A DNA stretch of 64,000 nt from Tardiphaga sp. vice304 (GTDB taxonomy: Bacteria; Pseudomonadota; Alphaproteobacteria; Rhizobiales; Xanthobacteraceae), in assembly GCF_007018905.1 (NCBI RefSeq), contig NZ_CP041402.1, positions 3,212,001 to 3,276,000 on the forward strand. The letters run 5' to 3'. Under the pieces are notes generated by a model. It had not been told where the DNA came from, made no database searches, and saw nothing but the letters and a program-made list of their open reading frames with translations. Numbering within the stretch: position 1 is the stretch's first letter; every line of letters starts with the position of its first letter. This document shows, in pieces, positions 54,098 through 63,168 of this stretch. The translations under genes and the position numbers were made by a program.

Positions 54098-55309
54098 ATG
54101 CGCCCGCCATCTCATCAAACCAAAAAGAAGGCATCGAACTCATTGGCCCGTGCGCGCGTCTATCTCGACTGGAACGCCACCACGCCGCTGCGCCCCGAGG
54201 CGCGTGTGGCAATGTCGGGGGCCTGGGATCTCGCTGGCAATCCATCTTCCGTCCATGCCGAGGGCAGGCAGGCGCGCCGGCTGGTCGAGGACGCCCGCCA
54301 TGCGGTCGCGGCGGCGGTCGGGGCGGATTCGCGCAACGTCGTGTTCACCTCCGGCGGCACCGAGGCCAACGTGCTGGCGCTGACGCCGGGACCGTTCCGC
54401 AAGCCGGGCAGCCCGGTGGAGCGGCTGATCGTGTCGGCGATCGAGCACGCCTCGGTGCTGGCCGGCGGGCGGTTTGCGCCAGAAGCCATCGAGGTTCTGG
54501 GCGTTGGCCGGGACGGCGTGATTGACCCCGATGGACTGCGCGTGCTGCTGGCCGGCGGTCCGCCGACGCTGGTGTCGGTGATGCTGGCCAACAATGAAAC
54601 CGGCGCGCTGCAGCCGGTCGCCGAGATCGCGGAACTGGTTCATCAGGCGGGTGGCTTGCTGCACGTCGATGCGGTGCAAGCGTTCGGTAAGATGTCAATC
54701 GATATCAAGCTGTTGCAAGCCGATCTTCTATCGGTTTCTGCACATAAGGTCGGAGGCCCCAAGGGTGTCGGCGCGCTGGTGCTGGCGGACGGCGTTGCGG
54801 GGCTGGACGCATTGCTGCGCGGCGGTGGCCAGGAATTGGGGCGTCGGGCCGGGACCGAGAACGTCCCCGGCATCGCCGGCTTCGGCGCTGCCGTAAAGGC
54901 CGCCATGGCTGGTATAAGTGAGATGGAGCGCTTAGCCGGACTACGTCAGCGGCTCGAGGACGGGCTGCGGCAGATTCGGGGCACGATGGTGTTCTCCGAT
55001 TCGGTCCGGCGGCTCCCGAACACGACGCTGTTCGGCGTCGCCGGCCTGCGGGCGGAGACCGCCGTGATCGGCTTCGACCTTGAAGGTATCGCGGTGTCGT
55101 CCGGGTCTGCCTGTTCTTCGGGCAAGGTCCAGCCGTCGCACGTTCTGCAGGCGATGGGGTACGGTCCGGAGTACACCCAGGCCGCCGTGCGGCTCAGTCT
55201 GGGCTGGTCCAGCACCGAAAGCGACGTCGATCGTTGTCTGGAGGCTTGGCGAAAGCTATCCGGCACCCTACTTAGACAGAGCGACGAAACACAGCTCGAA
55301 CGGTTCTAA
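54098..55309 (+). CDS. Cysteine desulfurase, IscS/NifS type, first gene of the suf operon
   Basis: This PLP enzyme removes sulfur from cysteine for Fe-S cluster assembly. The 403-aa protein has DWNATTPLRPEA, TSGGTEANVLAL, IEHASVL, the PLP lysine in SVSAHKVGGPKG, RRAGTENVPGI, and the mobile sulfur-carrying Cys in SSGSACSSGKVQPSHVL, typical of group I (IscS-like) enzymes. A second desulfurase, SufS of group II, is encoded later in the same operon. ATG 54098 gives a short basic N-terminus of about 20 residues; the actual start could be slightly later. Confidence 0.93.
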   Translation: MRPPSHQTKKKASNSLARARVYLDWNATTPLRPEARVAMSGAWDLAGNPSSVHAEGRQARRLVEDARHAVAAAVGADSRNVVFTSGGTEANVLALTPGPFRKPGSPVERLIVSAIEHASVLAGGRFAPEAIEVLGVGRDGVIDPDGLRVLLAGGPPTLVSVMLANNETGALQPVAEIAELVHQAGGLLHVDAVQAFGKMSIDIKLLQADLLSVSAHKVGGPKGVGALVLADGVAGLDALLRGGGQELGRRAGTENVPGIAGFGAAVKAAMAGISEMERLAGLRQRLEDGLRQIRGTMVFSDSVRRLPNTTLFGVAGLRAETAVIGFDLEGIAVSSGSACSSGKVQPSHVLQAMGYGPEYTQAAVRLSLGWSSTESDVDRCLEAWRKLSGTLLRQSDETQLERF

Positions 55310-55401
55310 GCAGGTGATTTCCTCTTGGGAACATCGTAAAGAAGCGTACAAGTTTTCTAATTGATCCACCGCGGTCCTTGAAACCGCGAGCGGAGGGTAA
55401 A

Positions 55402-56883
55402 ATGGCTGCCGTACAAGAGACCGTCGATCGGGTTCGCCAGATCGATGTCGATCAATATCGCTATGGATTCGTCACGGACATCGAGTCCGACAAGGCCCCG
55501 AAAGGGCTGTCGGAAGAAATCGTCCGCTTCATCTCCGCCAAGAAGAACGAACCGGACTGGATGCTGCAGTGGCGGCTCGAGGCCTATCGGCGCTGGCTGA
55601 CGATGGAAGAGCCGACCTGGGCGCGCGTCGGCTACCCGAAGATCGACTTCCAGGATCTCTATTACTATTCGGCGCCGAAGCCGAAGAAGACGATCGGCTC
55701 GCTGGACGAGATCGATCCGGATATCCTCGAGACCTACAAGAAACTCGGCATACCCCTGCGCGAAGTCGAGATGCTCGAAGGCGTGGTGCGCCCTGAAGGC
55801 GAGCGCCGCATCGCGGTCGATGCCGTGTTCGATTCGGTGTCCGTCGCCACCACCTTCCAGAAGGAGCTGAAGCAGGCCGGCGTGATCTTCATGCCGATCT
55901 CGGAAGCCATCCGTGAGCATCCCGAACTGGTGCGCAAGTATCTCGGCACCGTGGTGCCGACCTCCGACAACTACTATGCCACGCTGAACTCTGCGGTGTT
56001 CTCCGACGGCTCGTTCGTCTACGTGCCGCCGGGCGTGAAATGCCCGATGGAGCTTTCGACCTATTTCCGCATCAACGAGCGCAATACCGGCCAGTTCGAA
56101 CGCACGCTTATCATCGCCGACAAGGGCGCTTACGTCAGCTACCTCGAAGGCTGCACCGCGCCGCAGCGCGACGAGAACCAGTTGCACGCCGCCGTGGTCG
56201 AGCTCGTCACCCATGACGATGCCGAGATCAAGTATTCGACGGTGCAGAACTGGTATCCCGGCAATGCCGAGGGCAAGGGCGGCATCTACAACTTCGTCAC
56301 CAAGCGCGGCGACTGCCGCGGCGACCGTTCCAAGATTTCCTGGACCCAGGTCGAAACGGGATCCGCGATCACCTGGAAATATCCGAGCTGCATCCTGCGC
56401 GGCGACGATTCGCGCGGCGAGTTCTACTCGATTGCGATCTCGAACGGCCACCAGCAGGTCGATTCGGGCACCAAGATGATCCACCTCGGCAAGAACACAA
56501 CGAGCCGCATCATCTCGAAGGGCATCGCCGCCGGCGTGTCGCAGAACACCTATCGCGGCCTCGTCACCGCGCACCGCAAGGCGACCAACGCGCGCAACTT
56601 TACCGCGTGTGACTCGCTGCTGATCGGCGACAAGTGCGGCGCGCATACCGTGCCGTACATCGAAGCGAAGAACTCCTCGGCGCTGTTCGAGCATGAAGCG
56701 ACCACGTCCAAGATCTCGGAAGATGTGCTGTTCTACTGCGTGCAGCGCGGACTGTCGCAGGAAGAGGCCGTCGGTCTCGTGGTCAACGGCTTCGTGAAGG
56801 ACGTGCTGCAACAACTCCCGATGGAATTCGCTGTGGAAGCGCAGAAGCTGATCTCGATCTCGCTGGAAGGAAGCGTGGGGTGA
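55402..56883 (+). CDS. sufB: Fe-S cluster assembly scaffold SufB
   Basis: SufB with SufC and SufD forms the scaffold on which Fe-S clusters are built. The 493-aa length is typical. Conserved parts include [78 protein letters not shown] and the late [13 protein letters not shown] with the functional Cys. GGAGGG lies seven bases before the ATG at 55402. It is 92 bp after the desulfurase gene. Confidence 0.97.
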   Translation: MAAVQETVDRVRQIDVDQYRYGFVTDIESDKAPKGLSEEIVRFISAKKNEPDWMLQWRLEAYRRWLTMEEPTWARVGYPKIDFQDLYYYSAPKPKKTIGSLDEIDPDILETYKKLGIPLREVEMLEGVVRPEGERRIAVDAVFDSVSVATTFQKELKQAGVIFMPISEAIREHPELVRKYLGTVVPTSDNYYATLNSAVFSDGSFVYVPPGVKCPMELSTYFRINERNTGQFERTLIIADKGAYVSYLEGCTAPQRDENQLHAAVVELVTHDDAEIKYSTVQNWYPGNAEGKGGIYNFVTKRGDCRGDRSKISWTQVETGSAITWKYPSCILRGDDSRGEFYSIAISNGHQQVDSGTKMIHLGKNTTSRIISKGIAAGVSQNTYRGLVTAHRKATNARNFTACDSLLIGDKCGAHTVPYIEAKNSSALFEHEATTSKISEDVLFYCVQRGLSQEEAVGLVVNGFVKDVLQQLPMEFAVEAQKLISISLEGSVG

Positions 56884-56887
56884 CAAC

Positions 56888-57181
56888 ATGCGGAAGATAC
56901 TTGGATTTGTTCTGGGTCTTCCGTTTGCAATCACGTTGTTCCTGGCGTTTTCAGGCGCGATCGTCGCACTCTTCGGTGGCGTCGTTGGTCTGGAAAACGC
57001 GAGGGTCCTAGGGGGAACGATCTGCGGGTTCGGAGCACTGGGTTTCTTTGTTCTGCTGCTGTCGCCCTACGGAGAACTATTCAGTCTGTTGGGCTCAACG
57101 AATTCCGCTAGCCCGCCCAAATCGAACGTGTATGCCGCAGCGCCGCCTGAAACTAGCGCGCCGGGCAAGAAGGATAGCTAA
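56888..57181 (+). CDS. Small membrane protein of unknown function within the suf operon
   Basis: A 97-aa protein with two predicted membrane helices (about residues 4-33, LGFVLGLPFAITLFLAFSGA, and 40-60, GGTICGFGALGFFVLLLS) and a polar Ser/Pro-rich tail. It begins five bases after the sufB stop and ends two bases before sufC, so it is surely co-transcribed. I recognise no family, and the usual suf operon has no such gene. It may be a lineage-specific accessory that links cluster assembly to the membrane, or a passenger. Confidence 0.7.
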   Translation: MRKILGFVLGLPFAITLFLAFSGAIVALFGGVVGLENARVLGGTICGFGALGFFVLLLSPYGELFSLLGSTNSASPPKSNVYAAAPPETSAPGKKDS

Positions 57182-57183
57182 CG

Positions 57184-57942
57184 ATGACCGCATTGCTTCA
57201 AGTCAACAATCTGCAGGTTCGTGTCGAGGACAATGAAATCCTCCACGGCCTGACGCTCACCGTGAACCCCGGCGAAGTGCACGCCATCATGGGGCCGAAC
57301 GGCTCCGGCAAGTCGACGCTCTCACACGTCATCGCCGGCAAGCCGGGATATGAAGTGACGGGCGGCGAGATCCTGTTCAAGGGTGAAGACCTGCTGGACA
57401 TGGCGCCCGACGTGCGCGCCGCCAAGGGCGTGTTCCTGGCGTTCCAGTATCCGGTCGAAATTCCCGGCGTCACCACCATGAACTTCCTGCGCACCGCGCT
57501 CAATTCGCAGCGCAAGGCGCGCGGCGAAAGCGAATTCCTGGTGCCGGATTTTCTCAAGAAGGTCCGCGAAGTTGCGGCCTCGCTGAACATCCCGATGGAC
57601 ATGCTGAAGCGCGGCGTCAATGTCGGCTTCTCCGGCGGCGAGAAGAAGCGCAATGAAGTGCTGCAGATGGCGCTGTTCCAGCCGAGCCTGTGCATCCTCG
57701 ACGAAATGGATTCCGGCCTCGACATCGACGCGCTGCGCGTCGCCGCCGACGGCGTCAACGCGCTGCGCTCGCCGGAGCGCGCAATGGTCGTGATCACGCA
57801 TTACCAGCGCCTGCTGAACTACATCGTGCCGGACGTCGTCCACGTGATGTCGAAGGGCCGGGTTGTGAAGTCGGGCGGCAAGGAACTGGCGCTCGAGCTC
57901 GAAGCCACCGGTTACGCGCAGTATGAGGACGTGGCCGCTTAA
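57184..57942 (+). CDS. sufC: Fe-S cluster assembly ATPase SufC
   Basis: The ABC-type ATPase that drives SufBCD. The 252-aa protein has Walker A GPNGSGKS (residues 37-44), the SufC-specific Q-loop region AFQYPVEIPGV, signature FSGGEKKR, Walker B LCILDEMDSGLD and ITHYQRLL. It has no membrane partner; SufB and SufD take that place. Confidence 0.97.
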   Translation: MTALLQVNNLQVRVEDNEILHGLTLTVNPGEVHAIMGPNGSGKSTLSHVIAGKPGYEVTGGEILFKGEDLLDMAPDVRAAKGVFLAFQYPVEIPGVTTMNFLRTALNSQRKARGESEFLVPDFLKKVREVAASLNIPMDMLKRGVNVGFSGGEKKRNEVLQMALFQPSLCILDEMDSGLDIDALRVAADGVNALRSPERAMVVITHYQRLLNYIVPDVVHVMSKGRVVKSGGKELALELEATGYAQYEDVAA

Positions 57943-57965
57943 GCAGCGCACGAACGGATTTTGTG

Positions 57966-59291
57966 ATGAACGTAGCATTGGCAAAGACAGATACAGGCAC
58001 GGCGCTAGGCGAGGCATTTGCCCTCGCGCGCCCGCGACTGCCCGGCGCAGGCAAGGTTGCCGACACCCGCCGTCAGGCCTTCGAGGCCTATGAGCGGATC
58101 GGCCTGCCGCACCGGCGGATCGAGGACTGGAAATACACCGATTTGCGCGTGCTGATGCGCGCCGTGCTGCCGCTGGCGGCGGCGCCGGATGCCGCCGCGC
58201 TGCTGCGCGCCACCGAAGCGCTGGAGCTGCATGCGATCGACGGCGTGCGCAAGCTGGTGCTGGTCGATGGCGTGTTTGCGCCAAAGCTTTCGGACATAGG
58301 CCGGCTCGATGCCGGTCTCAGCATCCTCACCCTGCGCGATGTCCTCGAGACCGACAACGCCGCGCTTCACGCGCAGCTGTTCGCGATGGATACAACCAAT
58401 CCGATGATCGCGCTCAACAGCGCGATGATGACGGATGGTGTCGTGATTGCCGTGGCGGATGGCGCCCGGATCTCCCAACCGATCCATGTGATCCACATCG
58501 CCAGCGGCGGCGCGCCGTCCGCGATGTTCACGCGCTCGATGCTGTCGCTCGGCAAGGACGCTGCGGCGACCCTGGTGGAGAGCTACATCTGCGCCGAAGG
58601 CGCGGACATCTATCAGGTCCACGACTCGCTGGTGGTCCATATCGGCGACGGCGCACGGCTCGACCATGTCCGTCTCACCGAGGACAGCCGCGAGGCGTTC
58701 AATATCTCGTCGCAGGTCATCACGCTCGGCCACAAGGCACACTTCAACACCTTTGGCATGAATACCGGTACCATCGTCAGCCGTTACCAGGCGGTGATCG
58801 GCATCCATGGCGAGCACGCGCAGGTCGAGACCAACGGCGTCAACCTGCTGAACGGTCGCCAGCATGCCGACACCACGCTGGTCATGAATCACGTGGCGCC
58901 GAACTGCGCGAGCCGCGAAGTGTTTCGCGCGGTGCTCGACGACAGCACCCGTTCGGTGTTCCAGGGCCGCATCAACGTGCATCAGCCGGCGCAGAAAACC
59001 GACGCCAAGATGATGACGCGCGCGCTGCTGCTGTCCGACGAGGCCGAGGCTTACAACAAGCCGGAGCTGGAGATTTTTGCCGACGACGTGCAGTGCGGCC
59101 ACGGCGCCACCACCGGCGCGCTCGACGACAGCCTGCTGTTCTATCTGCGCGCCCGCGGCATGACCGAGAAGCAGGCGCAGGCGCTGCTGATCCAGGCGTT
59201 CGTCGGCGAGGCCATCGAATCGATCGTCAACGACGATCTGCGTGAACTGGCGATATCGGCCGCCGAGCGCTGGCTGGCAGCAAGGGCATGA
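57966..59291 (+). CDS. sufD: Fe-S cluster assembly protein SufD
   Basis: SufD pairs with SufB in the SufBC2D scaffold and helps iron entry. The 441-aa protein has the family features RIEDWKYTDLRVL near the N-terminus and, in the C-terminal core, FQGRINVHQPAQKTDAKM, LLLSDEAEAYNKPELEIFAD and DVQCGHGATTGALDDSLLFY with the functional His. ATG 57966 is preferred over the overlapping GTG at 57963. Its TGA overlaps the sufS start (ATGA). Confidence 0.96.
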   Translation: MNVALAKTDTGTALGEAFALARPRLPGAGKVADTRRQAFEAYERIGLPHRRIEDWKYTDLRVLMRAVLPLAAAPDAAALLRATEALELHAIDGVRKLVLVDGVFAPKLSDIGRLDAGLSILTLRDVLETDNAALHAQLFAMDTTNPMIALNSAMMTDGVVIAVADGARISQPIHVIHIASGGAPSAMFTRSMLSLGKDAAATLVESYICAEGADIYQVHDSLVVHIGDGARLDHVRLTEDSREAFNISSQVITLGHKAHFNTFGMNTGTIVSRYQAVIGIHGEHAQVETNGVNLLNGRQHADTTLVMNHVAPNCASREVFRAVLDDSTRSVFQGRINVHQPAQKTDAKMMTRALLLSDEAEAYNKPELEIFADDVQCGHGATTGALDDSLLFYLRARGMTEKQAQALLIQAFVGEAIESIVNDDLRELAISAAERWLAARA

Positions 59292-60541
59292 GCATGGATC
59301 TGCACCCCGCCGTCTCCAACGGTTCCTACGACGTCGATCTGGTCCGCGCGGATTTCCCGGCGCTGGCGATGAAGGTCTATGGCAAGCAACTGGTGTATCT
59401 CGACAACGCTGCCTCGGCGCAGAAGCCGAACGCCGTGCTCGATCGCATGATGCTGGCCTACAAGACCGAATACGCCAACGTGCACCGCGGCCTGCACTAC
59501 CTCGCCAATGCGGCGACCGAAGGCTATGAAGGCGCGCGCACCAAGGTTCAGCACTTCCTCAACGCCGGCAGGCCCGAGGAGATCATCTTCACCAAAAACG
59601 CCACTGACGCGCTGAACCTCGTCGCGTCGTCGTGGGGCGGCGTCAACATCAAGGCCGGCGACGAGATCGTGCTCTCCATCATGGAGCATCATTCCAACAT
59701 CGTGCCGTGGCACTTTTTGCGCGAGCGACACGGCGCCGTGATCAAGTGGGCGCCGGTCGATGACGAAGGCAACTTCCTGATCGACGAGTTCGAGAAGCTC
59801 TTGACCGACAAGACCAAGATCGTCGCGATCACGCAGATGTCGAACGCACTCGGCACCGTGGTGCCGGTCGCCGAAATCATCAAGATGGCGCATGCCCGCG
59901 GCATCCCGGTGCTGGTCGACGGCAGCCAGTCGGCCGTGCATATGACGATCGACGTGCAGGCGATGGATGCCGACTTCTTCGTCTTCACCGGCCACAAGCT
60001 GTACGGCCCGACCGGAATCGGCGTGCTGTACGCCAAATACGAGCATCTGGTCGCGATGCGGCCCTATGCCGGCGGCGGCGAGATGATCCGCGAAGTGGCG
60101 CAGGAATGGGTCACCTATGGCGATCCGCCGCACAAGTTCGAGGCCGGCACGCCGGCGATCGTCGAGGCGATCGGCCTGGGGGCTGCGATCGACTACGTCA
60201 ATTCGATCGGCAAGGAGCGCATCGCTGCGCACGAGCACGATCTTCTGACCTACGCCGAAGGCCGGCTACGCGAGATCAACTCGCTGCGCATCCTTGGTTC
60301 GGCGAAGAACAAGGGCCCGGTGATCTCGTTTGCCATCGAAGGCGCGCATCCGCATGACATCGCCACGGTGATCGACCGCCAGGGCATCGCGGTGCGGGCA
60401 GGGACGCATTGCGTGATGCCGCTTATGGAGCGATTCAAGGTGACGGCGACATGCCGTGCCTCATTCGGGATGTACAATACCCGCGACGAGATCGACCACC
60501 TCACGCAGTCGCTGATCAAGGCCCAGGAGTTGTTTTCATGA
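59288..60541 (+). CDS. sufS: Cysteine desulfurase SufS
   Basis: Group II cysteine desulfurase. The 417-aa protein has YLDNAASAQKP, NVHRGLHYLANAAT, IMEHHSNIVPW, VDGSQSAVH, the PLP lysine in TGHKLYGPTG, and the persulfide Cys in TATCRASFGMYNT. It overlaps both neighbours by four bases (ATGA at each end), indicating translational coupling. No sufE or sufU sulfur acceptor gene is in the window. Confidence 0.96.
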   Translation: MSMDLHPAVSNGSYDVDLVRADFPALAMKVYGKQLVYLDNAASAQKPNAVLDRMMLAYKTEYANVHRGLHYLANAATEGYEGARTKVQHFLNAGRPEEIIFTKNATDALNLVASSWGGVNIKAGDEIVLSIMEHHSNIVPWHFLRERHGAVIKWAPVDDEGNFLIDEFEKLLTDKTKIVAITQMSNALGTVVPVAEIIKMAHARGIPVLVDGSQSAVHMTIDVQAMDADFFVFTGHKLYGPTGIGVLYAKYEHLVAMRPYAGGGEMIREVAQEWVTYGDPPHKFEAGTPAIVEAIGLGAAIDYVNSIGKERIAAHEHDLLTYAEGRLREINSLRILGSAKNKGPVISFAIEGAHPHDIATVIDRQGIAVRAGTHCVMPLMERFKVTATCRASFGMYNTRDEIDHLTQSLIKAQELFS

Positions 60542-60936
60542 CCGACACCGCCGAAGCCAAAACTGTTGCTGCGGACACGGACATCAAGTCCAGCCAGATG
60601 CAGACCACCTCGGCGCTGTCGGCCGACGAGACCGAGCGTCTCGGCACCGAGATCGTCGCGGCCCTGAAGACGGTGTATGACCCGGAAATTCCGGCCGATA
60701 TCTATGAGCTCGGCCTGATCTACAAGGTCGACATCAAGGACGATCGCAGCGTCGAAGTCGAGATGACGCTGACGACGCCGAACTGCCCGGCCGCGGAAGA
60801 ACTGCCGATGACGGTCGAGAACGCCGTGGCCAGCGTGCCCGGCGTCGGTGTCGTCACCGTCAACATCGTCTGGGAACCGACCTGGACGCCGGACCGGATG
60901 ACCGACGAGGCGCGCCTCGTTCTGAATATGTGGTGA
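60538..60936 (+). CDS. sufT: SUF system assembly protein of the DUF59/MIP18 family
   Basis: A 132-aa protein whose last 100 residues form a DUF59 domain: DPEIPADIYELGLIYKVDI and LTTPNCPAAEELP with the conserved Cys, then WEPTWTPDRMTDEARLVL. These proteins help mature Fe-S proteins. The first 35 residues are a polar tail. ATG 60538 overlaps the sufS stop. Confidence 0.93.
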   Translation: MTDTAEAKTVAADTDIKSSQMQTTSALSADETERLGTEIVAALKTVYDPEIPADIYELGLIYKVDIKDDRSVEVEMTLTTPNCPAAEELPMTVENAVASVPGVGVVTVNIVWEPTWTPDRMTDEARLVLNMW

Positions 60937-60993
60937 CGTTGCGTTTGCGTGAGACGGCAATGGCGGCCTTGAAGGGCCGTAAGGACTGAACAC

Positions 60994-61395
60994 ATGACCA
61001 ACATGACCCCCACAACACCCAGTGCGAAGCCCAAGCCCCGTCCTCGCCCGCAGGTGATGCGGCTCACCGATGCCGCGGCGACCCGGATCCAGGAACTGAC
61101 GAAACGCGCCGATTCCGAAATCGTCGGCCTGCGTGTCGGCATCAAGAATGGCGGCTGTGCCGGGCAGTCCTACACGGTGGAATACGCCCACGACATCCGC
61201 GCCACCGACGAAGTGGTCGAGGACAAGGGCGTCAAGATCCTGGTCGAGCCGAAGGCGGTGCTGTTCCTGCTCGGCACCGAGATGGACTACAAGTCCGACA
61301 AGATGCAGTCGCAGTTCATCTTCAACAATCCCAACCAGACCGGCGCCTGCGGCTGCGGCGAGTCGGTGCAACTGACGGCGGCCAAGCTGGATTGA
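60994..61395 (+). CDS. sufA: A-type Fe-S carrier protein (SufA/IscA/ErpA family)
   Basis: A 133-aa A-type carrier that passes Fe-S clusters to target proteins. The three cluster-binding Cys are present: NGGCAGQSY and TGACGCGESV. An N-terminal Pro/Lys/Arg tail (AKPKPRPRPQVMRL) of about 20 residues precedes the domain. It is the last gene of the suf operon, 57 bp after the previous one. An interrupted repeat and an IS110-family element follow directly. Confidence 0.94.
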   Translation: MTNMTPTTPSAKPKPRPRPQVMRLTDAAATRIQELTKRADSEIVGLRVGIKNGGCAGQSYTVEYAHDIRATDEVVEDKGVKILVEPKAVLFLLGTEMDYKSDKMQSQFIFNNPNQTGACGCGESVQLTAAKLD

Positions 61396-61467
61396 GAAGC
61401 ACTCTCCGTATGTCGTCCCGGACAAGTTCGCGAAGCGAACGCCGATTCGGCAACTGTAATTTGCCCA

Positions 61468-62394
61468 TCACGCGCGGAAGGGCTGTTGTTCCCTGATGAT
61501 GGCGTTGAGGGTGAGCAGCAGTTTTCTGGCTACGGCAATGAGAGCGACCTTGGCCGGCTTCCCGGCTTTTCGCAGCGCCTGGTAGGTCTGTGCGAAGCGC
61601 GATCTCGTCCGGGTGACAGACACTGCCGCCATGTAGAGTGCTTCGCGAACCCTGCGCCGGCCGCCGTGAATCCGCCGGGTACCGCGAAACTTGCCGCTGT
61701 CGGTGTTGAATGGCGCCAGTCCCGCCAAGGCCGCGATGGTCTTGGGCGAGCGTGAGCCAAGCTCGGGCATCAACGCCAGCAACGTGGCCGAGCACACCGG
61801 GCCGATGCCCGGCACCGACTGCATCAGGCGCCGGGCATTATGCAACGCCTGCTGCTGTGCGATCAGGGTGGCGATCTGCCGGTCGAAGTTCCGGACCTCC
61901 GCATCGAGCCAGGCGATGTGGGCCGAGAGGCTCGCGGCCAGATCCTTGGCGCCCTTGAGACGGGTGCGTTCCTGCTTGCGGAAGGCAACGAGCTGGTCGC
62001 GGCGCTTGTGCAACTCGGCCAACTGCTCGCGTGCTGGATCGGCCATGCCATCGGCGCCGGGGCGCAGGCACTGCGCCATGGCGGCCAGCATCCGCGCATC
62101 GATGGCGTCGGTCTTGGCGAGGAAGCCCGCGGCGCGGGCGAAATCGCGGGCGCGAGCCGGATTGACCCGGGCAAAGGCGATGCCGGCGGCGCCCAAGGCG
62201 TGGCGCAGTGCCTTGTCGTAACGGCCTGTGGCCTCGAACAGCACGAATACGTCGCTGCTGGACCACCCGGCGAGCAAGCCTTCGATCGCTTCCGGGCCGT
62301 TATCGACGCGGCGGACCGCGCCGACGCTGCCGTCGTACACATCAAGAAAATCCTTCGAGATATCGATTCCAACGAAGCCAGGATGTATCTTCAT
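61468..62394 (-). CDS. IS110-family recombinase (transposase)
   Basis: A 308-aa DEDD-type recombinase. The RuvC-like domain has FVGIDISKDFLDVY, LFEATGRYDKAL and KTDAIDARMLA, giving the acidic tetrad; after a coiled coil (about residues 130-175) comes the Tnp domain with MQSVPGIGPVCSATLLALMP, LAGLAPFNTDSGKFRGTRRI (catalytic Ser) and GRRRVREALYMAA. The ATG at 62394 (MKIHPGFVGID) fits the family; a longer open frame to 62592 runs through the non-coding end. It appears intact. Confidence 0.93.
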   Translation of the reverse strand: MKIHPGFVGIDISKDFLDVYDGSVGAVRRVDNGPEAIEGLLAGWSSSDVFVLFEATGRYDKALRHALGAAGIAFARVNPARARDFARAAGFLAKTDAIDARMLAAMAQCLRPGADGMADPAREQLAELHKRRDQLVAFRKQERTRLKGAKDLAASLSAHIAWLDAEVRNFDRQIATLIAQQQALHNARRLMQSVPGIGPVCSATLLALMPELGSRSPKTIAALAGLAPFNTDSGKFRGTRRIHGGRRRVREALYMAAVSVTRTRSRFAQTYQALRKAGKPAKVALIAVARKLLLTLNAIIREQQPFRA

Positions 62395-62561
62395 GGGGCC
62401 TGTCCCTGTGCTGCGAGGTCCGCCGCAGACGGCCTCGATCAACTGTTCAGGTGTGGGTATTAGCGAAGCGGGCGGGTGCCGAGCCGGATCACGGTCTTCT
62501 CGACCTGGGACCCAACGGCATACCGCCCGCACCCCATCATGACAGATCCTGACTACACAGG
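62395..62561 (-). ncRNA. Candidate bridge RNA region of the IS110-family element
   Basis: The long non-coding end next to the recombinase start can fold: GCGGGCGG (62468-62475) pairs with CCGCCCGC (62525-62532), and inside it TGCCG (62477-62481) with CGGCA (62516-62520), leaving a loop of about 34 bases. The loop contains GGGACCCA (62507-62514), the same 8-mer as in the flanking host repeat at 62562-62569. IS110 elements are known to encode bridge RNAs here, with loops that match target and donor. RNA ends are unknown. Confidence 0.55.
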
Positions 62562-62724
62562 GACCCATACACTCCGAGCCTGTTGATCGCACAGGATTAG
62601 GCTACGACGCTTCACCGACCAGACAGACGCTATGGATCCCGGCTTGCGCTCGCAAGCTCGCTTGCCGGGACGACATTCGGGTTGATCGCTTCCTCGATCG
62701 CCAACGGCATCCTACACTTCCCTC

Positions 62725-63168
62725 ATGGACCGCGATTTCCTCATCGAGCTGTTCGCCGGCTTCGGGCCGGTCGTGATACGCCGGATGTTCTCCGGCTACG
62801 GCGTGTCCGCTGACGACGTGAACTTCGCGCTTGTGTTGCGCGACGCCATCTATCTGCGTGCCGACGAGAACAGCATTCCGCGCTTCGAGGCGGAGGGCTG
62901 CGGGCCGTTCAGCTACGAAATGAAGGGCAAGGTGCGAACCATCGGCTCGTACTGGCAATTGCCGGAGCGATTGTACGACGAGCCTGATGAAGTCACCGAA
63001 TGGGCGCGGACGGCCCACGTCGCCGCGGAGCGCGCGGCGCGGGTGAAGCGGAACAGGGTGCGCAAAGTGGCGGTTAAGGGGGATGTAGCGCGTCAATCTG
63101 GATGGGAAGCGCGACAATCAGGATGGCAATTTAGCGGTCGCGGCGTGGGGATGATTGTCGCGGCCTGA
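62725..63168 (+). CDS. TfoX N-terminal domain protein, 3' end overwritten by IS21-family element
   Basis: A TfoX/Sxy N-terminal-domain protein, about 147 aa as read. Residues 1-100 match the domain: LIELFAGFGPVVIRRMFSGY, NFALVLRDAIYLRADENSIP, GPFSYEMKGKVRTIGSYWQL. The native coding part appears to run to about 63083; from there the frame continues through the terminal repeats of the IS21 element (ARQSGWEARQSGWQFSGRGV), so the last 28 residues are foreign. The core domain is complete, so the protein may still be functional. Such stand-alone TfoX-N proteins have no firm function outside competence bacteria. Confidence 0.8.
   Translation: MDRDFLIELFAGFGPVVIRRMFSGYGVSADDVNFALVLRDAIYLRADENSIPRFEAEGCGPFSYEMKGKVRTIGSYWQLPERLYDEPDEVTEWARTAHVAAERAARVKRNRVRKVAVKGDVARQSGWEARQSGWQFSGRGVGMIVAA

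Larger units (their letters stand above)
61450..62561 (-). mobile_element. IS110-family insertion sequence, about 1.1 kb
   Basis: The limits are inferred from where the host repeat stops matching: about 61450 on one side and 62561 on the other, within a few bases. There are no obvious terminal inverted repeats or target duplication, as expected for IS110. The layout is one recombinase gene with about 18 bp non-coding downstream and about 167 bp non-coding upstream, as in the IS110 group whose upstream end encodes the bridge RNA. Confidence 0.78.
61410..62676. repeat. Palindromic intergenic repeat split by the IS110-family element
   Basis: The left part starts ATGTCGTCCCGG at 61410 and the right part ends with the exact complement CCGGGACGACAT at 62665-62676. 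The pieces left and right of the IS (about 61410-61450 and 62562-62676) would join to a single palindromic element of about 155 bp, with inner words GGGACCCAT and ATGGATCCC as the second inverted pair. Confidence 0.72.

Noticed and set aside
55350..55375. A possible Irr/iron-responsive box upstream of sufB (TTTTCTAATT)
   Set aside because: Only one half resembles the consensus and there is no inverted partner, so iron control cannot be claimed from it.
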